In this document: positions 1 through 7,572 of the stretch, one piece after another
How the letters are laid out: every line of letters starts with the position of its first letter
Position numbering within the stretch: position 1 is the first letter of the stretch
Notes under the pieces: generated by a model
Seen by the model: only the letters and a program-made list of their open reading frames with translations
Told to the model about the DNA's origin: nothing
The model's database searches: none
Made by a program: the position numbers and the translations under genes
Source of the DNA: Roseateles terrae
GTDB taxonomy: Bacteria > Pseudomonadota > Gammaproteobacteria > Burkholderiales > Burkholderiaceae_C
DNA length: 64,000 nucleotides
Assembly (NCBI RefSeq): GCF_014192155.1
Contig: NZ_JACHXO010000001.1
Coordinates: forward strand, 395,972 to 459,971
Reading direction: 5' to 3'

Positions 1-2
1 CC

Positions 3-794
3 CTGGCGACGGTGACGCCCGAAGCGCCGGTGAGCGGCGAGATGGCCTTGTCCCACCTGCCGGGCAGCCGCCGGGCGGGGACCAAGCCGTTCCAGATCGA
101 GGGGCTGAATGCGGCCACCGGCGATTGGGAGCTGCCGCAACCGGGTCAGCGGTATTCGGAGTTCCAGGCGGGCCTGCAGATGGCCAACCGCAGCGGGGCG
201 CTGAACGAAATCGAATATTCGGAGTTCATCCAGAAGGTGCAGGGGTTCGCTGACGGCCTGGGTGCGATGGTGGAATTCCCGGACATGCTGGACGTGGTGG
301 CCCGCGCCCGCGAGCTGGACCAGTTTGCGGCCAGCCATGATGCCCAACTGGCCATCCGTCTGCGGGCCAAGGGCGCGGCCTGGACGCTGGGCTTCGTGCA
401 GCAGGGCGCTCTGCGCCATGGCTTTGTGCCGGGATCGATCCCGGGGCGGCTGGTGATGCCGTCGCCCGATGATGGCGCACCGCCGGTGCTGGCCCTGCAG
501 TTCGATGCGCAGGCGGCGCTGGCGGATGATCCGCAGACCTCGTCCCTGCGGGAGCTGACGCTGGCGCTGGACGTGCTGCAGACGCCGGAAGCGCAGGAGC
601 CGTTTGCGATCTGGCAGGAATCGGCGCGGCATCTGGCGCGGGACTTTGAGGCGGACATCTGCGACGACCGTGGGCAGGTGCTCAACCTGCATGCGTTCCA
701 GGCCATCGGGCAGGAACTGGACGCGCTCTACAAGGCACTGGCCGCGCGGGATCTGGCGGCCGGAACACCGGTCGCCCGGCGCCTCTTCAGCTGA
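3..794 (+). CDS. zipA: Cell division protein ZipA-like, C-terminal FtsZ-binding part (5' end outside window)
   Basis: The frame is open to the left edge, so this is the 3' part of a longer gene; the first internal start candidate is GTG at 12. The last ~140 residues fit the ZipA C-terminal fold that binds the FtsZ tail: a strand (LALQFDAQ), a helix beginning SSLRELTLALDVLQ, then WQESARHLARDFEADICDD and a final helix after LNLHAFQAI. In the family an N-terminal membrane anchor and a proline-rich linker precede this domain; they would lie upstream. ZipA tethers FtsZ to the membrane at the septum. In many Burkholderiales the gene sits between smc and ligA; here ligA follows on the same strand only about 24 kb later. 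Family assignment is by pattern, fairly secure. Confidence 0.72.
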   Translation: MATVTPEAPVSGEMALSHLPGSRRAGTKPFQIEGLNAATGDWELPQPGQRYSEFQAGLQMANRSGALNEIEYSEFIQKVQGFADGLGAMVEFPDMLDVVARARELDQFAASHDAQLAIRLRAKGAAWTLGFVQQGALRHGFVPGSIPGRLVMPSPDDGAPPVLALQFDAQAALADDPQTSSLRELTLALDVLQTPEAQEPFAIWQESARHLARDFEADICDDRGQVLNLHAFQAIGQELDALYKALAARDLAAGTPVARRLFS

Positions 795-858
795 CGTCGC
801 CCGGCGCGGCTGGCTTCAGGGGCGCTGGACGGTCCCTTGCGGCCGCATCATGGCCGCT

Positions 859-1986
859 TCATGGCAGTCCTGAGTCTGAGCCTGACGCCTGGGCTTGTGT
901 GTCTTCGTCGGGAAGCGCGGCGCCACCCGCCAGCGCCTGTGTCTGCCACACCTCCTGCGTAGGATCAATGTCCCGGAAGGTCCTTGCCAACGCCCACTGG
1001 GCTTGCTGGCGCAGTGACGGATCGGCAATGCGATGCACCAGATCCACCGCTTCCTGCGGCGACTGGCGGGCCAGTTCGTCCTGCGTCGCATGCTGGGCGA
1101 TGGAGGCATCCAGGGCCGGACTGGCCCCTTGTGACCGGATCCACGTCCGCGCGGCCGAGCCATCCAGTGCCAGCCAGCGATTGAGCGACTCGGTTAGCAA
1201 GGGCCGACCGATGGCCGGGGGCAGGGTACTGGCGAACACGGTGGCGGACCGGGCATCCTGATTCGCCCAGCGATCATTGACCACAGCCAGCAGATGGGTG
1301 CCACCAGCGGCCGGTCGAGTACCGTCACTCGGGCCTGATCCACTCTCCGCGGCGGCGCTCTCTCCAGCCGCAGCTTCAGCCCCAGCCGCAGCCGAGGCTG
1401 CCATCCGCTTCGCGGCCCAGAGGGCTGCCTGCGTCGGGGCGATGTCGGTCCAGCGCGCGACCGTTGCATCGGTCCATGCCCCGCGTAGCGAAGCCTCCAG
1501 ACCGGGCGTCTCATCGAGCCCCTGGAGCATCCCCTCAAACATCCTGCGCTGCCACAGCGGCTCCAGCAGAGGCTCCACCAGCGCCTGCGCCCAGGCCGGA
1601 CGCCGTGCTGCCCACGCCAGTGCCTGCTGCCAGGCACGCTCGGGCGACGGGCCCAGCATCGCGGCAAGCTGTGCCTGCCATTTCTCCAATGAGGCGTCCA
1701 CTGCGTCGGCATCGGCTGCAGGGCGGCTGAGTTCGGCCTGTGCGGTGGCTGCGGCCAGGTGGCGCCAGGGGTCTGGGGCTGCGGCACCGGCTGCATCGGC
1801 GGGTGGGGCCGTGGCGCTCTGCCAGTTCCCAATGACCCCTACCATCACCGTCAAGCAGAACGCTGTGAACACGGCCAGCACGCCGCGCAGACCCCGCCAC
1901 CGTTTCGTGGCGTGCAGGCCCGGACGACCCGGTCGGTGCCGAGCGAGCGGGGTCATCGAGCCGTCGGTCGAAAAGGTCTGTCGCAT
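859..1986 (-). CDS. Membrane-anchored alanine-rich protein of unknown function
   Basis: Function not recognised. The predicted 375-residue protein has a basic N terminus, one hydrophobic segment near residues 35-52 (AVFTAFCLTVMVGVIGNW), and a long Ala/Trp/Gln-rich region. This carries loosely repeated helical units in which a Trp, an Asp and an 'AA/SA-W' step recur, for example NRWLALDGSAARTW and ALARTFRDIDP. It resembles other anchored helical-repeat proteins of unknown role, probably facing the periplasm. I chose ATG at 1986 because GAGGA precedes it closely; an in-frame GTG at 1998 is the alternative. It converges with zipA across 65 bp and is unlikely to share a transcript with the pectate lyase, because a strong hairpin and a run of nine G lie between them. 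Confidence 0.5.
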   Translation of the reverse strand: MRQTFSTDGSMTPLARHRPGRPGLHATKRWRGLRGVLAVFTAFCLTVMVGVIGNWQSATAPPADAAGAAAPDPWRHLAAATAQAELSRPAADADAVDASLEKWQAQLAAMLGPSPERAWQQALAWAARRPAWAQALVEPLLEPLWQRRMFEGMLQGLDETPGLEASLRGAWTDATVARWTDIAPTQAALWAAKRMAASAAAGAEAAAGESAAAESGSGPSDGTRPAAGGTHLLAVVNDRWANQDARSATVFASTLPPAIGRPLLTESLNRWLALDGSAARTWIRSQGASPALDASIAQHATQDELARQSPQEAVDLVHRIADPSLRQQAQWALARTFRDIDPTQEVWQTQALAGGAALPDEDTQAQASGSDSGLP

Positions 1987-2031
1987 GGGTCCTCGCACGG
2001 TGGATGAGCCACCCCGGGGGGGGGCCTGCCA

Positions 2032-2055
2032 GGCACCCTCCCGAAGGCGGGTGCC
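2032..2055. terminator. Strong hairpin at the end of the pectate lyase gene
   Basis: GGCACCC (2032-2038) pairs perfectly with GGGTGCC (2049-2055) around a 10-nt loop, 10 nt past the lyase stop codon. No U-run follows on the minus strand; instead there is a run of nine G/C (2016-2024). It may be a pause or RNA-stabilising hairpin rather than a classical intrinsic terminator. Confidence 0.4.
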
Positions 2056-2064
2056 CCCGGTGCC

Positions 2065-2928
2065 TCACTTGAAAATGCAGGCCCGCGCAATGTTGCTGCT
2101 GTTCGTGTCCTTGCCAGGCTCGCTGCCCTTGCCGGTGCCGACATAGGTGTCACACTTGGTCTTGGAGCCCGAATACACGAGGTCCGAAATCGTCGCCACG
2201 TCATACTTGCCGGAGATGCCGGACTTGCTGTCGTAGCTGCTGTTCACCCCCACCACCGCCACATTCACGGTGCCGATGCGCACGCCGGAGACGGTCACCT
2301 TGCGGGCGTACTGGGTGGAGCAATTGCCACAGGAGCGGTAGAGCTTGCCCACGTTGTCCACGTAGAAGTCAGAGATGACCACCGTGCCGTCGCCGTTGTG
2401 CTGGAACACCTTGTCCGCGGCCTTGAAGGCGGCGCCGCCGGAAATGGTCAGCTTGCTGGTGACCCCACTGAGCTTGATGGCGGTGGCAGCGTCCTCGCCC
2501 ACGTCGGCCCAGTAGACATTGGTGATGTTGCACTGGCCGTAGCAGTGCACGCCGTCCGCGCCGCCGGCGGCAAGGTTGGTGCCGCTGCCCAGCGATCCGT
2601 CCCCAATGACGACGTTCTTCACCGTGGCGCCGTTGTTCAGCTTGAACATCGGAATCTGGCTCTCGCTCTGGGTGCCCTTCATGTTGGAAGCGGTGCCCAC
2701 CAGGCAGACCCACTTGCCATAGATGGCGGTGCCATCCCAGGTGGCGCCGGCGGCCACTTCAATCGTCGAGCTCACATTGACCTTGGTACAGCTCGGCACC
2801 GAGCGCACCCCAGGCGCGGCATGGGCCGGCGTGGCCAGGAACAGCGCCATCATGGCGATCAGGGCAATGAGGGCGGAGGCGGCATGCGGCAGCGCGCCGA
2901 ACGACACACGTTCAATCAATCGGTTCAT
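2065..2928 (-). CDS. Secreted pectate lyase, polysaccharide lyase family 3
   Basis: A 287-residue protein with a Sec signal peptide (basic start, hydrophobic stretch near 15-35, cleavage after PAHA). The mature part is a short right-handed beta-helix of the PL3 type and carries the family hallmarks: ADGVHCYGQC, DVGEDAAT, the AADKVFQHNG segment and GKLYRSCGNC. PL3 enzymes cleave polygalacturonate by calcium-dependent beta-elimination; the conserved acidic and basic residues lie in these motifs. Several Cys pairs would form disulfides outside the cell. AAGGG lies just ahead of the ATG. It is a single-gene unit; no other pectin-degradation or uptake gene is nearby. It suggests plant-wall degradation or life on decaying plant matter. 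Identity is secure; the substrate (plain or methylated pectate) cannot be read. Confidence 0.92.
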   Translation of the reverse strand: MNRLIERVSFGALPHAASALIALIAMMALFLATPAHAAPGVRSVPSCTKVNVSSTIEVAAGATWDGTAIYGKWVCLVGTASNMKGTQSESQIPMFKLNNGATVKNVVIGDGSLGSGTNLAAGGADGVHCYGQCNITNVYWADVGEDAATAIKLSGVTSKLTISGGAAFKAADKVFQHNGDGTVVISDFYVDNVGKLYRSCGNCSTQYARKVTVSGVRIGTVNVAVVGVNSSYDSKSGISGKYDVATISDLVYSGSKTKCDTYVGTGKGSEPGKDTNSSNIARACIFK

Positions 2929-3355
2929 GGTTTTCCCTTAAAAAGAGGATGAAGGTTCACCCGGGGAAACGGCTGGAGGGGCCACCGAGGTGGCGTCCGC
3001 ATCCGATGCATCCGGTGCATCCGGCACAGCCGGTACAGCGGGTACATCAAGTACAGCGGGTCATCGCGAGGGGTCGTCAGGACCCGTCTCTCCGATTCAT
3101 GAAGGCTGTCGGCCGCTGCTTCGTCCCGCGCAGGGGGGCGAGCAGGGTGAAAGAGGGTGGATCACGCGGTTGTACGGACCGGATCGCCGTCCGTGTGCCC
3201 TTGTGATCGGTTGCGTCTGGCGTTGTCTCCCTGGGCCAGCCCATTGTGGGGATACCGGTACCGTGGAGCTACTGTAAGAGCTTGCAGGGGAGCGGGAATT
3301 GCCAGAGGAGGGCAGCCGGTGCAGCCAGCACCGGCCGTGATGGAGCCCTTGACCC
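2929..3355. other. 427-bp intergenic region between pel and ku
   Basis: This is the divergent upstream region of the pectate lyase and ku. It holds a 9-bp-period minisatellite (2999-3061), and a GGAG about 10 nt before the ku ATG. No convincing gene or RNA was seen; short frames here are compositional. Confidence 0.6.
2999..3061. repeat. 9-bp degenerate minisatellite, seven units
   Basis: Seven consecutive 9-mers: GCATCCGAT, GCATCCGGT, GCATCCGGC, ACAGCCGGT, ACAGCGGGT, ACATCAAGT, ACAGCGGGT. The period is exact with drifting sequence and no spacers. Similar arrays occur at 33541, 37004 and 48428. Confidence 0.85.
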
Positions 3356-4462
3356 ATGCCTACCTCCCGTGCCCGAACCTCGTCGGACAGCAAGACGACC
3401 CAGACGTCCAAAGCCCCCAGGACCACCGCCAGACAAGGCGGCGCCGCCGATGCAGCGAAGGACGATGACGCGACACCGAGCCAGCGCGCGAAAGGGAAGG
3501 CCGCGCCAGGCGCTGCGAGGCGTGGAAGGTCCGTGGCGTCCAAGTCCGCGGCCCCATCCAGGTCAGCGGGGACAGGCACCAAGGGCCGATCGCCTCGTTC
3601 CTCGAAATCCTCCGCTTCAGCCACCGCGCCGGACGCCGCACCCGCCCCCCGACGGGCCATCTGGAAAGGCGCCATCAGCTTTGGCCTGGTGCATGTGCCG
3701 GTGGCGCTGTACCCCGCCACCCGGGATGAGTCGGTGGACTTCGACTGGCTGGACAAGCGCACCCTCGACCCCGTCGGCTACAAGCGCATCAACAAGCGCA
3801 CCGGCCGGGAGATCGACAAGGAGCAGATCGTCAAAGGGGTGAAGCAGGAGAACGGGGATTACGTCGTGCTGAGCGATGACGAGATCCGCCAGGCTTATCC
3901 GGCCACCACACAGACCATCGCCATCGAGACCTTTGTGCCGGCGGACCAGATCTCCTTTGTGTATCTGGAACGGCCGTATTACCTCGCCCCGGTCGGCAAG
4001 ACCGCCAAGGTGTATGCACTGCTGCGGGAGGCGATGTCGCAGGCCGGGTTGATCGCGGTGGCGCGGCTGGTCATCCACAGCAAGGAGCATCTGGCCGCGC
4101 TGCTGCCTGCCGGGCCCTGCCTCATGGTCGGCCTGATGCGCTGGGCCAGCGAAATCCGCCCCGCCGAAGACCTGGACCTGCCGGCGGAAGGGGTCAATGC
4201 CAACGGCATCAAGCCGAATGAGCTGAAGATGGCCCGACAACTGATCGAGGAGATGACCGCGGACTTTGAGCCGCACCACTATCAGGACGAGTTCGCCGTC
4301 GCCATCCGAACCCTCATCGACCGCAAGGTCAAGGCCGGGGAAGCGCAGTCGGTGGAGCCGCTGGAAGAAGCGCCGGCAGAGGCCTCGGGCAACGTGGTGG
4401 ATCTGACTGATCTGCTCAAGCGCAGCCTGGGCGGCGGCCGCAAGCCTGCCAAGCGGGCCTGA
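3356..4462 (+). CDS. ku: Bacterial Ku protein (NHEJ) with a long basic N-terminal extension
   Basis: Ku forms a homodimeric ring on broken DNA ends and recruits LigD for non-homologous end joining. The Ku core starts near residue 100 with RRAIWKGAISFGLV, the usual start of bacterial Ku, and continues through YPATRDESVDF, YLERPYYLAP and RLVIHSKEHLAAL to about residue 330, followed by a short Lys/Arg-rich tail. The first ~98 residues are low-complexity Ser/Ala/Lys/Arg/Pro and are absent from most bacterial Ku. I keep them because the only good start with a Shine-Dalgarno (GGAG) is ATG 3356 and no start codon lies at the core boundary. ligD follows 118 bp downstream on the same strand, so the two are probably co-expressed. 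Confidence 0.95.
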   Translation: MPTSRARTSSDSKTTQTSKAPRTTARQGGAADAAKDDDATPSQRAKGKAAPGAARRGRSVASKSAAPSRSAGTGTKGRSPRSSKSSASATAPDAAPAPRRAIWKGAISFGLVHVPVALYPATRDESVDFDWLDKRTLDPVGYKRINKRTGREIDKEQIVKGVKQENGDYVVLSDDEIRQAYPATTQTIAIETFVPADQISFVYLERPYYLAPVGKTAKVYALLREAMSQAGLIAVARLVIHSKEHLAALLPAGPCLMVGLMRWASEIRPAEDLDLPAEGVNANGIKPNELKMARQLIEEMTADFEPHHYQDEFAVAIRTLIDRKVKAGEAQSVEPLEEAPAEASGNVVDLTDLLKRSLGGGRKPAKRA

Positions 4463-4580
4463 ACGGCGCGCCCGAGCCGCCTGGCGCCCGGGTGGGTCGA
4501 CGCAGGTGCCTTCGCCACGGGCGCGCCATTTGCTGCGCAGTCAGCGTCACCCGACCCGATTGCACCCAGGGATCTGACCT

Positions 4581-7520
4581 ATGCCATCACGCGCCCAACC
4601 TGCGGCCGAAGCGCCGCTCAGCCGCTACATCTCCAAGCGCAACTTCGAAAGTACCGCCGAGCCCAAGGGCCAGGTGGTGCGCCGCAAGGGGCAGCAGCCG
4701 CTCAGTTTCGTCATCCAGAAGCATTGGGCCAGCCATCTGCATTACGACTTCCGGCTGGAACTGGACGGCGTGCTGCTGAGCTGGGCGGTGCCCAAGGGGC
4801 CGTCCTACGACCCGCGCCAGCGGCGCATGGCGGTGCAGGTGGAGGATCATCCGGTGGCGTATGGGAGCTTCGAAGGCACCATCCCGCCCAAGCAGTACGG
4901 CGCCGGGGAGGTGATCATCTGGGACAACGGCACCTGGGAGCCAGTGGGCGAAGCCCATGCGGGACTCAAGGCCGGGAAGCTGGTATTCCGGCTGCACGGG
5001 CAGAAGCTGGCGGGGCTGTGGCAACTGGTGCGCACGTCGAAGGACGATGCCAAACGCGCGCAGTGGCTGCTGATCAAGAAGCATGACCCCTGGGAACGGT
5101 CCCACGACGACTACGACGTGACGATGGAACTGCCGGACAGCGTGGTGGCGCAGCCGCTCGGGCTGCTGGAAGTGCGCGAACCGAAGGAAGGGGGGACGTC
5201 CCTGCCTGCCTCCGCCGTGCCGGAAGGCGATGGTGCGAAGGGCCAGGCGCGGTCCACGAAGTCCGCCAAGTCTGCCAAGTCCACCAATGGCAACGGCTCG
5301 GCGCGGGCCGCCAAGGCATCGGCCGGGACTGGTTCGGCCGCGACAACGTCCGCCGCGGTTACAGACGGCGATGGGGAGGATGCCGCTGCGCCTGACCTCT
5401 CCAAGGCGCGCAAGACCCGTCCACCGACCGAGCTCACGCCGCAGCTCGCCACGCTGGTCACGAGCACGCCACCCGGCGACTGGATCAGCGAAGCCAAGCT
5501 GGATGGCTACCGCCTGCTGACTCGCATCACCAAAGGCCGGGTGCAGCTGATCACCCGCGGCGGTCACGACTGGTCCGACCGGATGCCGACGCTGGTGAAG
5601 GCCCTTGAGGGCCTGGATCTGGAGTCCGCCTGGCTGGACGGGGAAGTGGTGGTGCTCGGCCCCGAAGGCGCCCCGGAGTTCAACCGGCTGCAAAACGCCA
5701 TCGGTCGCTCCGGACGGGCCGGACGCGGCGGGCCGGGTGAGAAGGACATCGTGTATTTCCTGTTCGATGTGCCCTACCTGCAAGGCTACGACCTGCGGGA
5801 GGTGCCGCTGCGGGAACGCCGCCGAGCCTTGCAGGCGCTGCTGGCCGACCAGCCCGACGAGCATGTGCGCTTCAGCGAAGCGCTGGATGCGCCGCCGGAC
5901 CAGATGCTGACGGCTGCCTGCCAGATGCGGCTGGAGGGTCTGATCCTCAAGCGCCCGGATGCGCCGTATGTGTCCGCCCGCAGCGACACCTGGGTCAAGC
6001 TGAAGTGCCAGCTGCGGCAGGAATTCGTGGTGGTGGGCTTCACGCCGCGCAGTGACGCGCCCAATGGCCTGGGCAGTCTGTTGCTGGCGGTGCGGGACGC
6101 GCAGGGCAACGGCGACGGCAGCGGCGACGGCAAGGGCGCCGGCTGGCGGTATGCCGGCCGGGTGGGGACGGGCTGGTCACTGGCGCAGGGCGGGGTGCTG
6201 CGCAAGCAGTTGAACGCACTGGAGACCGACCAGCCACATTTCACTGCGGAGGACATCAAGCGCAGCCACTGGACCCGTCGCCCGGGTGGCGACGAGCACT
6301 GGGTGCGACCGGAGATGGTGGTGGAGGTGGCGTTTGCGGAATGGACGCCGGACGGACATATCCGGCATGCCGCCTTCCAGGGCGTGAGAGAAGACAAACC
6401 CGCGGAGGAGATCGGGATGGAAGCGGCCAAAGCACCGAATGAAGTGTCCGGCTCGCCTGACGCGTCGGGCAAGGGACGAAAGAAGGCATCGGCTTCGGCC
6501 GGTGCGTCGCCTGGCGGCAAGTCGCCGACCAAGGCGGCCGCCAAAGGAGCCACCAAGGGAGCCACCAAGGCGTCATCCAACGCTTCCAGCTCGGCATCGA
6601 GCCAAGTCGCCGCGAAGGCCCAATCAGACACCGGCCGCAACGCCAAGCCTGCCGCCGCCCAGCGCGCTCGGGCGACGTCCGCCGCCAGCAGCCAGCTCCG
6701 CATCACCCACCCCGACCGCGTCATCGACGAAGCGTCTGGCACCACCAAGATCGAGCTGGTGCGCTTCTATGAAAGCGTGGCCGACTGGTTGATGCCCCAC
6801 CTAGAACAGCGCCCGCTCGCCCTGGTCCGCGCTCCCGAAGGTGTCGGTGGTGAGCTGTTCTTCCAGAAACATGTGGAAGGCAACGACCTGATCGTCGTGC
6901 GCAACATGGCGGAGGTGCTGGCCTTCACCCAGCTCAACACCATCGAACTGCACACCTGGAACAGCCGGTCGGACAAGCTCGACAAACCCGATCGCATCGT
7001 CTTTGACCTGGACCCTGGCGAGGGCGTGGCGTTCGCTCAGGTGAAGGAAGGGGCGCAACTGGTGCGCGCATTGCTGGAAGAGCTCAGCCTGAAGTCCTGG
7101 CTGAAGACCAGCGGCGGCAAGGGCCTGCATGTGGTGGTGCCGCTGACCCGACGCGCGGACCACGAGACCTGCAAGGCCTTCAGCCGCGCCGTCGTCGAGC
7201 ATCTGGCCGCCACTCTGCCCAAGCGCTTCTCCGCCAAGAGCGGCCCGCGCAACCGGGTCGGCAAGATCTTTGTGGACTACCTGCGCAATGGGGAAGGACA
7301 GACCACCGCATCCGCCTTCTCAGTGCGGGCGCGGCCGGGGCTCGGGGTGTCGATGCCCATCGCCTGGGACGACCTCGCTGACCTCAAGGGCGGCGACCAA
7401 TGGAAGGTGCGGGACGCCCGGGACCATTTGAGCTTTGTGAAGCAGGATCCGTGGGCCGACTATTGGACCTGCCGTCAGACGCTCACCGCTGGCCAGAAGA
7501 TGCTTGCAGCGGACGACTGA
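4581..7520 (+). CDS. ligD: Multifunctional NHEJ DNA ligase LigD (phosphoesterase-ligase-polymerase)
   Basis: A 979-residue ATP-dependent ligase D in the order usual for proteobacteria. The 3'-phosphoesterase domain covers about 10-170 (HWASHLHYDFRLELDG, VPKGPS, EDHP). The ligase domain covers about 285-600, with the nucleotidyl-transfer motif AKLDGYR (Lys near 306) and LDGEVVVL. The primase-like polymerase domain covers about 705-975 (THPDRV, FDLDPGEG, TSGGKGLHVVVPL). Two long low-complexity Ala/Ser/Lys linkers join them (about 210-280 and 620-700). They contain 9-bp repeats at 5256-5282 and 12-bp repeats at 6537-6572, and make the protein longer than better-known LigD proteins. AGGGA precedes the ATG. 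Together with Ku it makes a complete two-component end-joining system. Confidence 0.97.
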   Translation: MPSRAQPAAEAPLSRYISKRNFESTAEPKGQVVRRKGQQPLSFVIQKHWASHLHYDFRLELDGVLLSWAVPKGPSYDPRQRRMAVQVEDHPVAYGSFEGTIPPKQYGAGEVIIWDNGTWEPVGEAHAGLKAGKLVFRLHGQKLAGLWQLVRTSKDDAKRAQWLLIKKHDPWERSHDDYDVTMELPDSVVAQPLGLLEVREPKEGGTSLPASAVPEGDGAKGQARSTKSAKSAKSTNGNGSARAAKASAGTGSAATTSAAVTDGDGEDAAAPDLSKARKTRPPTELTPQLATLVTSTPPGDWISEAKLDGYRLLTRITKGRVQLITRGGHDWSDRMPTLVKALEGLDLESAWLDGEVVVLGPEGAPEFNRLQNAIGRSGRAGRGGPGEKDIVYFLFDVPYLQGYDLREVPLRERRRALQALLADQPDEHVRFSEALDAPPDQMLTAACQMRLEGLILKRPDAPYVSARSDTWVKLKCQLRQEFVVVGFTPRSDAPNGLGSLLLAVRDAQGNGDGSGDGKGAGWRYAGRVGTGWSLAQGGVLRKQLNALETDQPHFTAEDIKRSHWTRRPGGDEHWVRPEMVVEVAFAEWTPDGHIRHAAFQGVREDKPAEEIGMEAAKAPNEVSGSPDASGKGRKKASASAGASPGGKSPTKAAAKGATKGATKASSNASSSASSQVAAKAQSDTGRNAKPAAAQRARATSAASSQLRITHPDRVIDEASGTTKIELVRFYESVADWLMPHLEQRPLALVRAPEGVGGELFFQKHVEGNDLIVVRNMAEVLAFTQLNTIELHTWNSRSDKLDKPDRIVFDLDPGEGVAFAQVKEGAQLVRALLEELSLKSWLKTSGGKGLHVVVPLTRRADHETCKAFSRAVVEHLAATLPKRFSAKSGPRNRVGKIFVDYLRNGEGQTTASAFSVRARPGLGVSMPIAWDDLADLKGGDQWKVRDARDHLSFVKQDPWADYWTCRQTLTAGQKMLAADD

Positions 7521-7541
7521 GCGCGGAACCGGTGCCGCAAA

Positions 7542-7561
7542 CGCCCGGATGTCGCCGGGCG
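7542..7561. terminator. Short hairpin between convergent ligD and histidine kinase genes
   Basis: CGCCCGG (7542-7548) and CCGGGCG (7555-7561) form a 7-bp stem with a 6-nt loop in the 52-bp convergent gap. There is no U-run on either strand, so a role in termination is only inferred from position. Confidence 0.35.
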
Positions 7562-7572
7562 CCGCGAACTGC

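Noticed and set aside
771..807. 12-bp direct repeat GTCGCCCGGCGC (771-782 and 796-807) as an insertion-site duplication
   Set aside because: It is a GC-rich motif common in this DNA, and no mobile element lies between the copies (25 bp apart).
2990..3277. Short plus-strand frame through the minisatellite encoding an Ala/Ser/Gly/Thr repeat peptide
   Set aside because: No ribosome site and no continuation beyond the array; the peptide simply reflects the 9-bp period.
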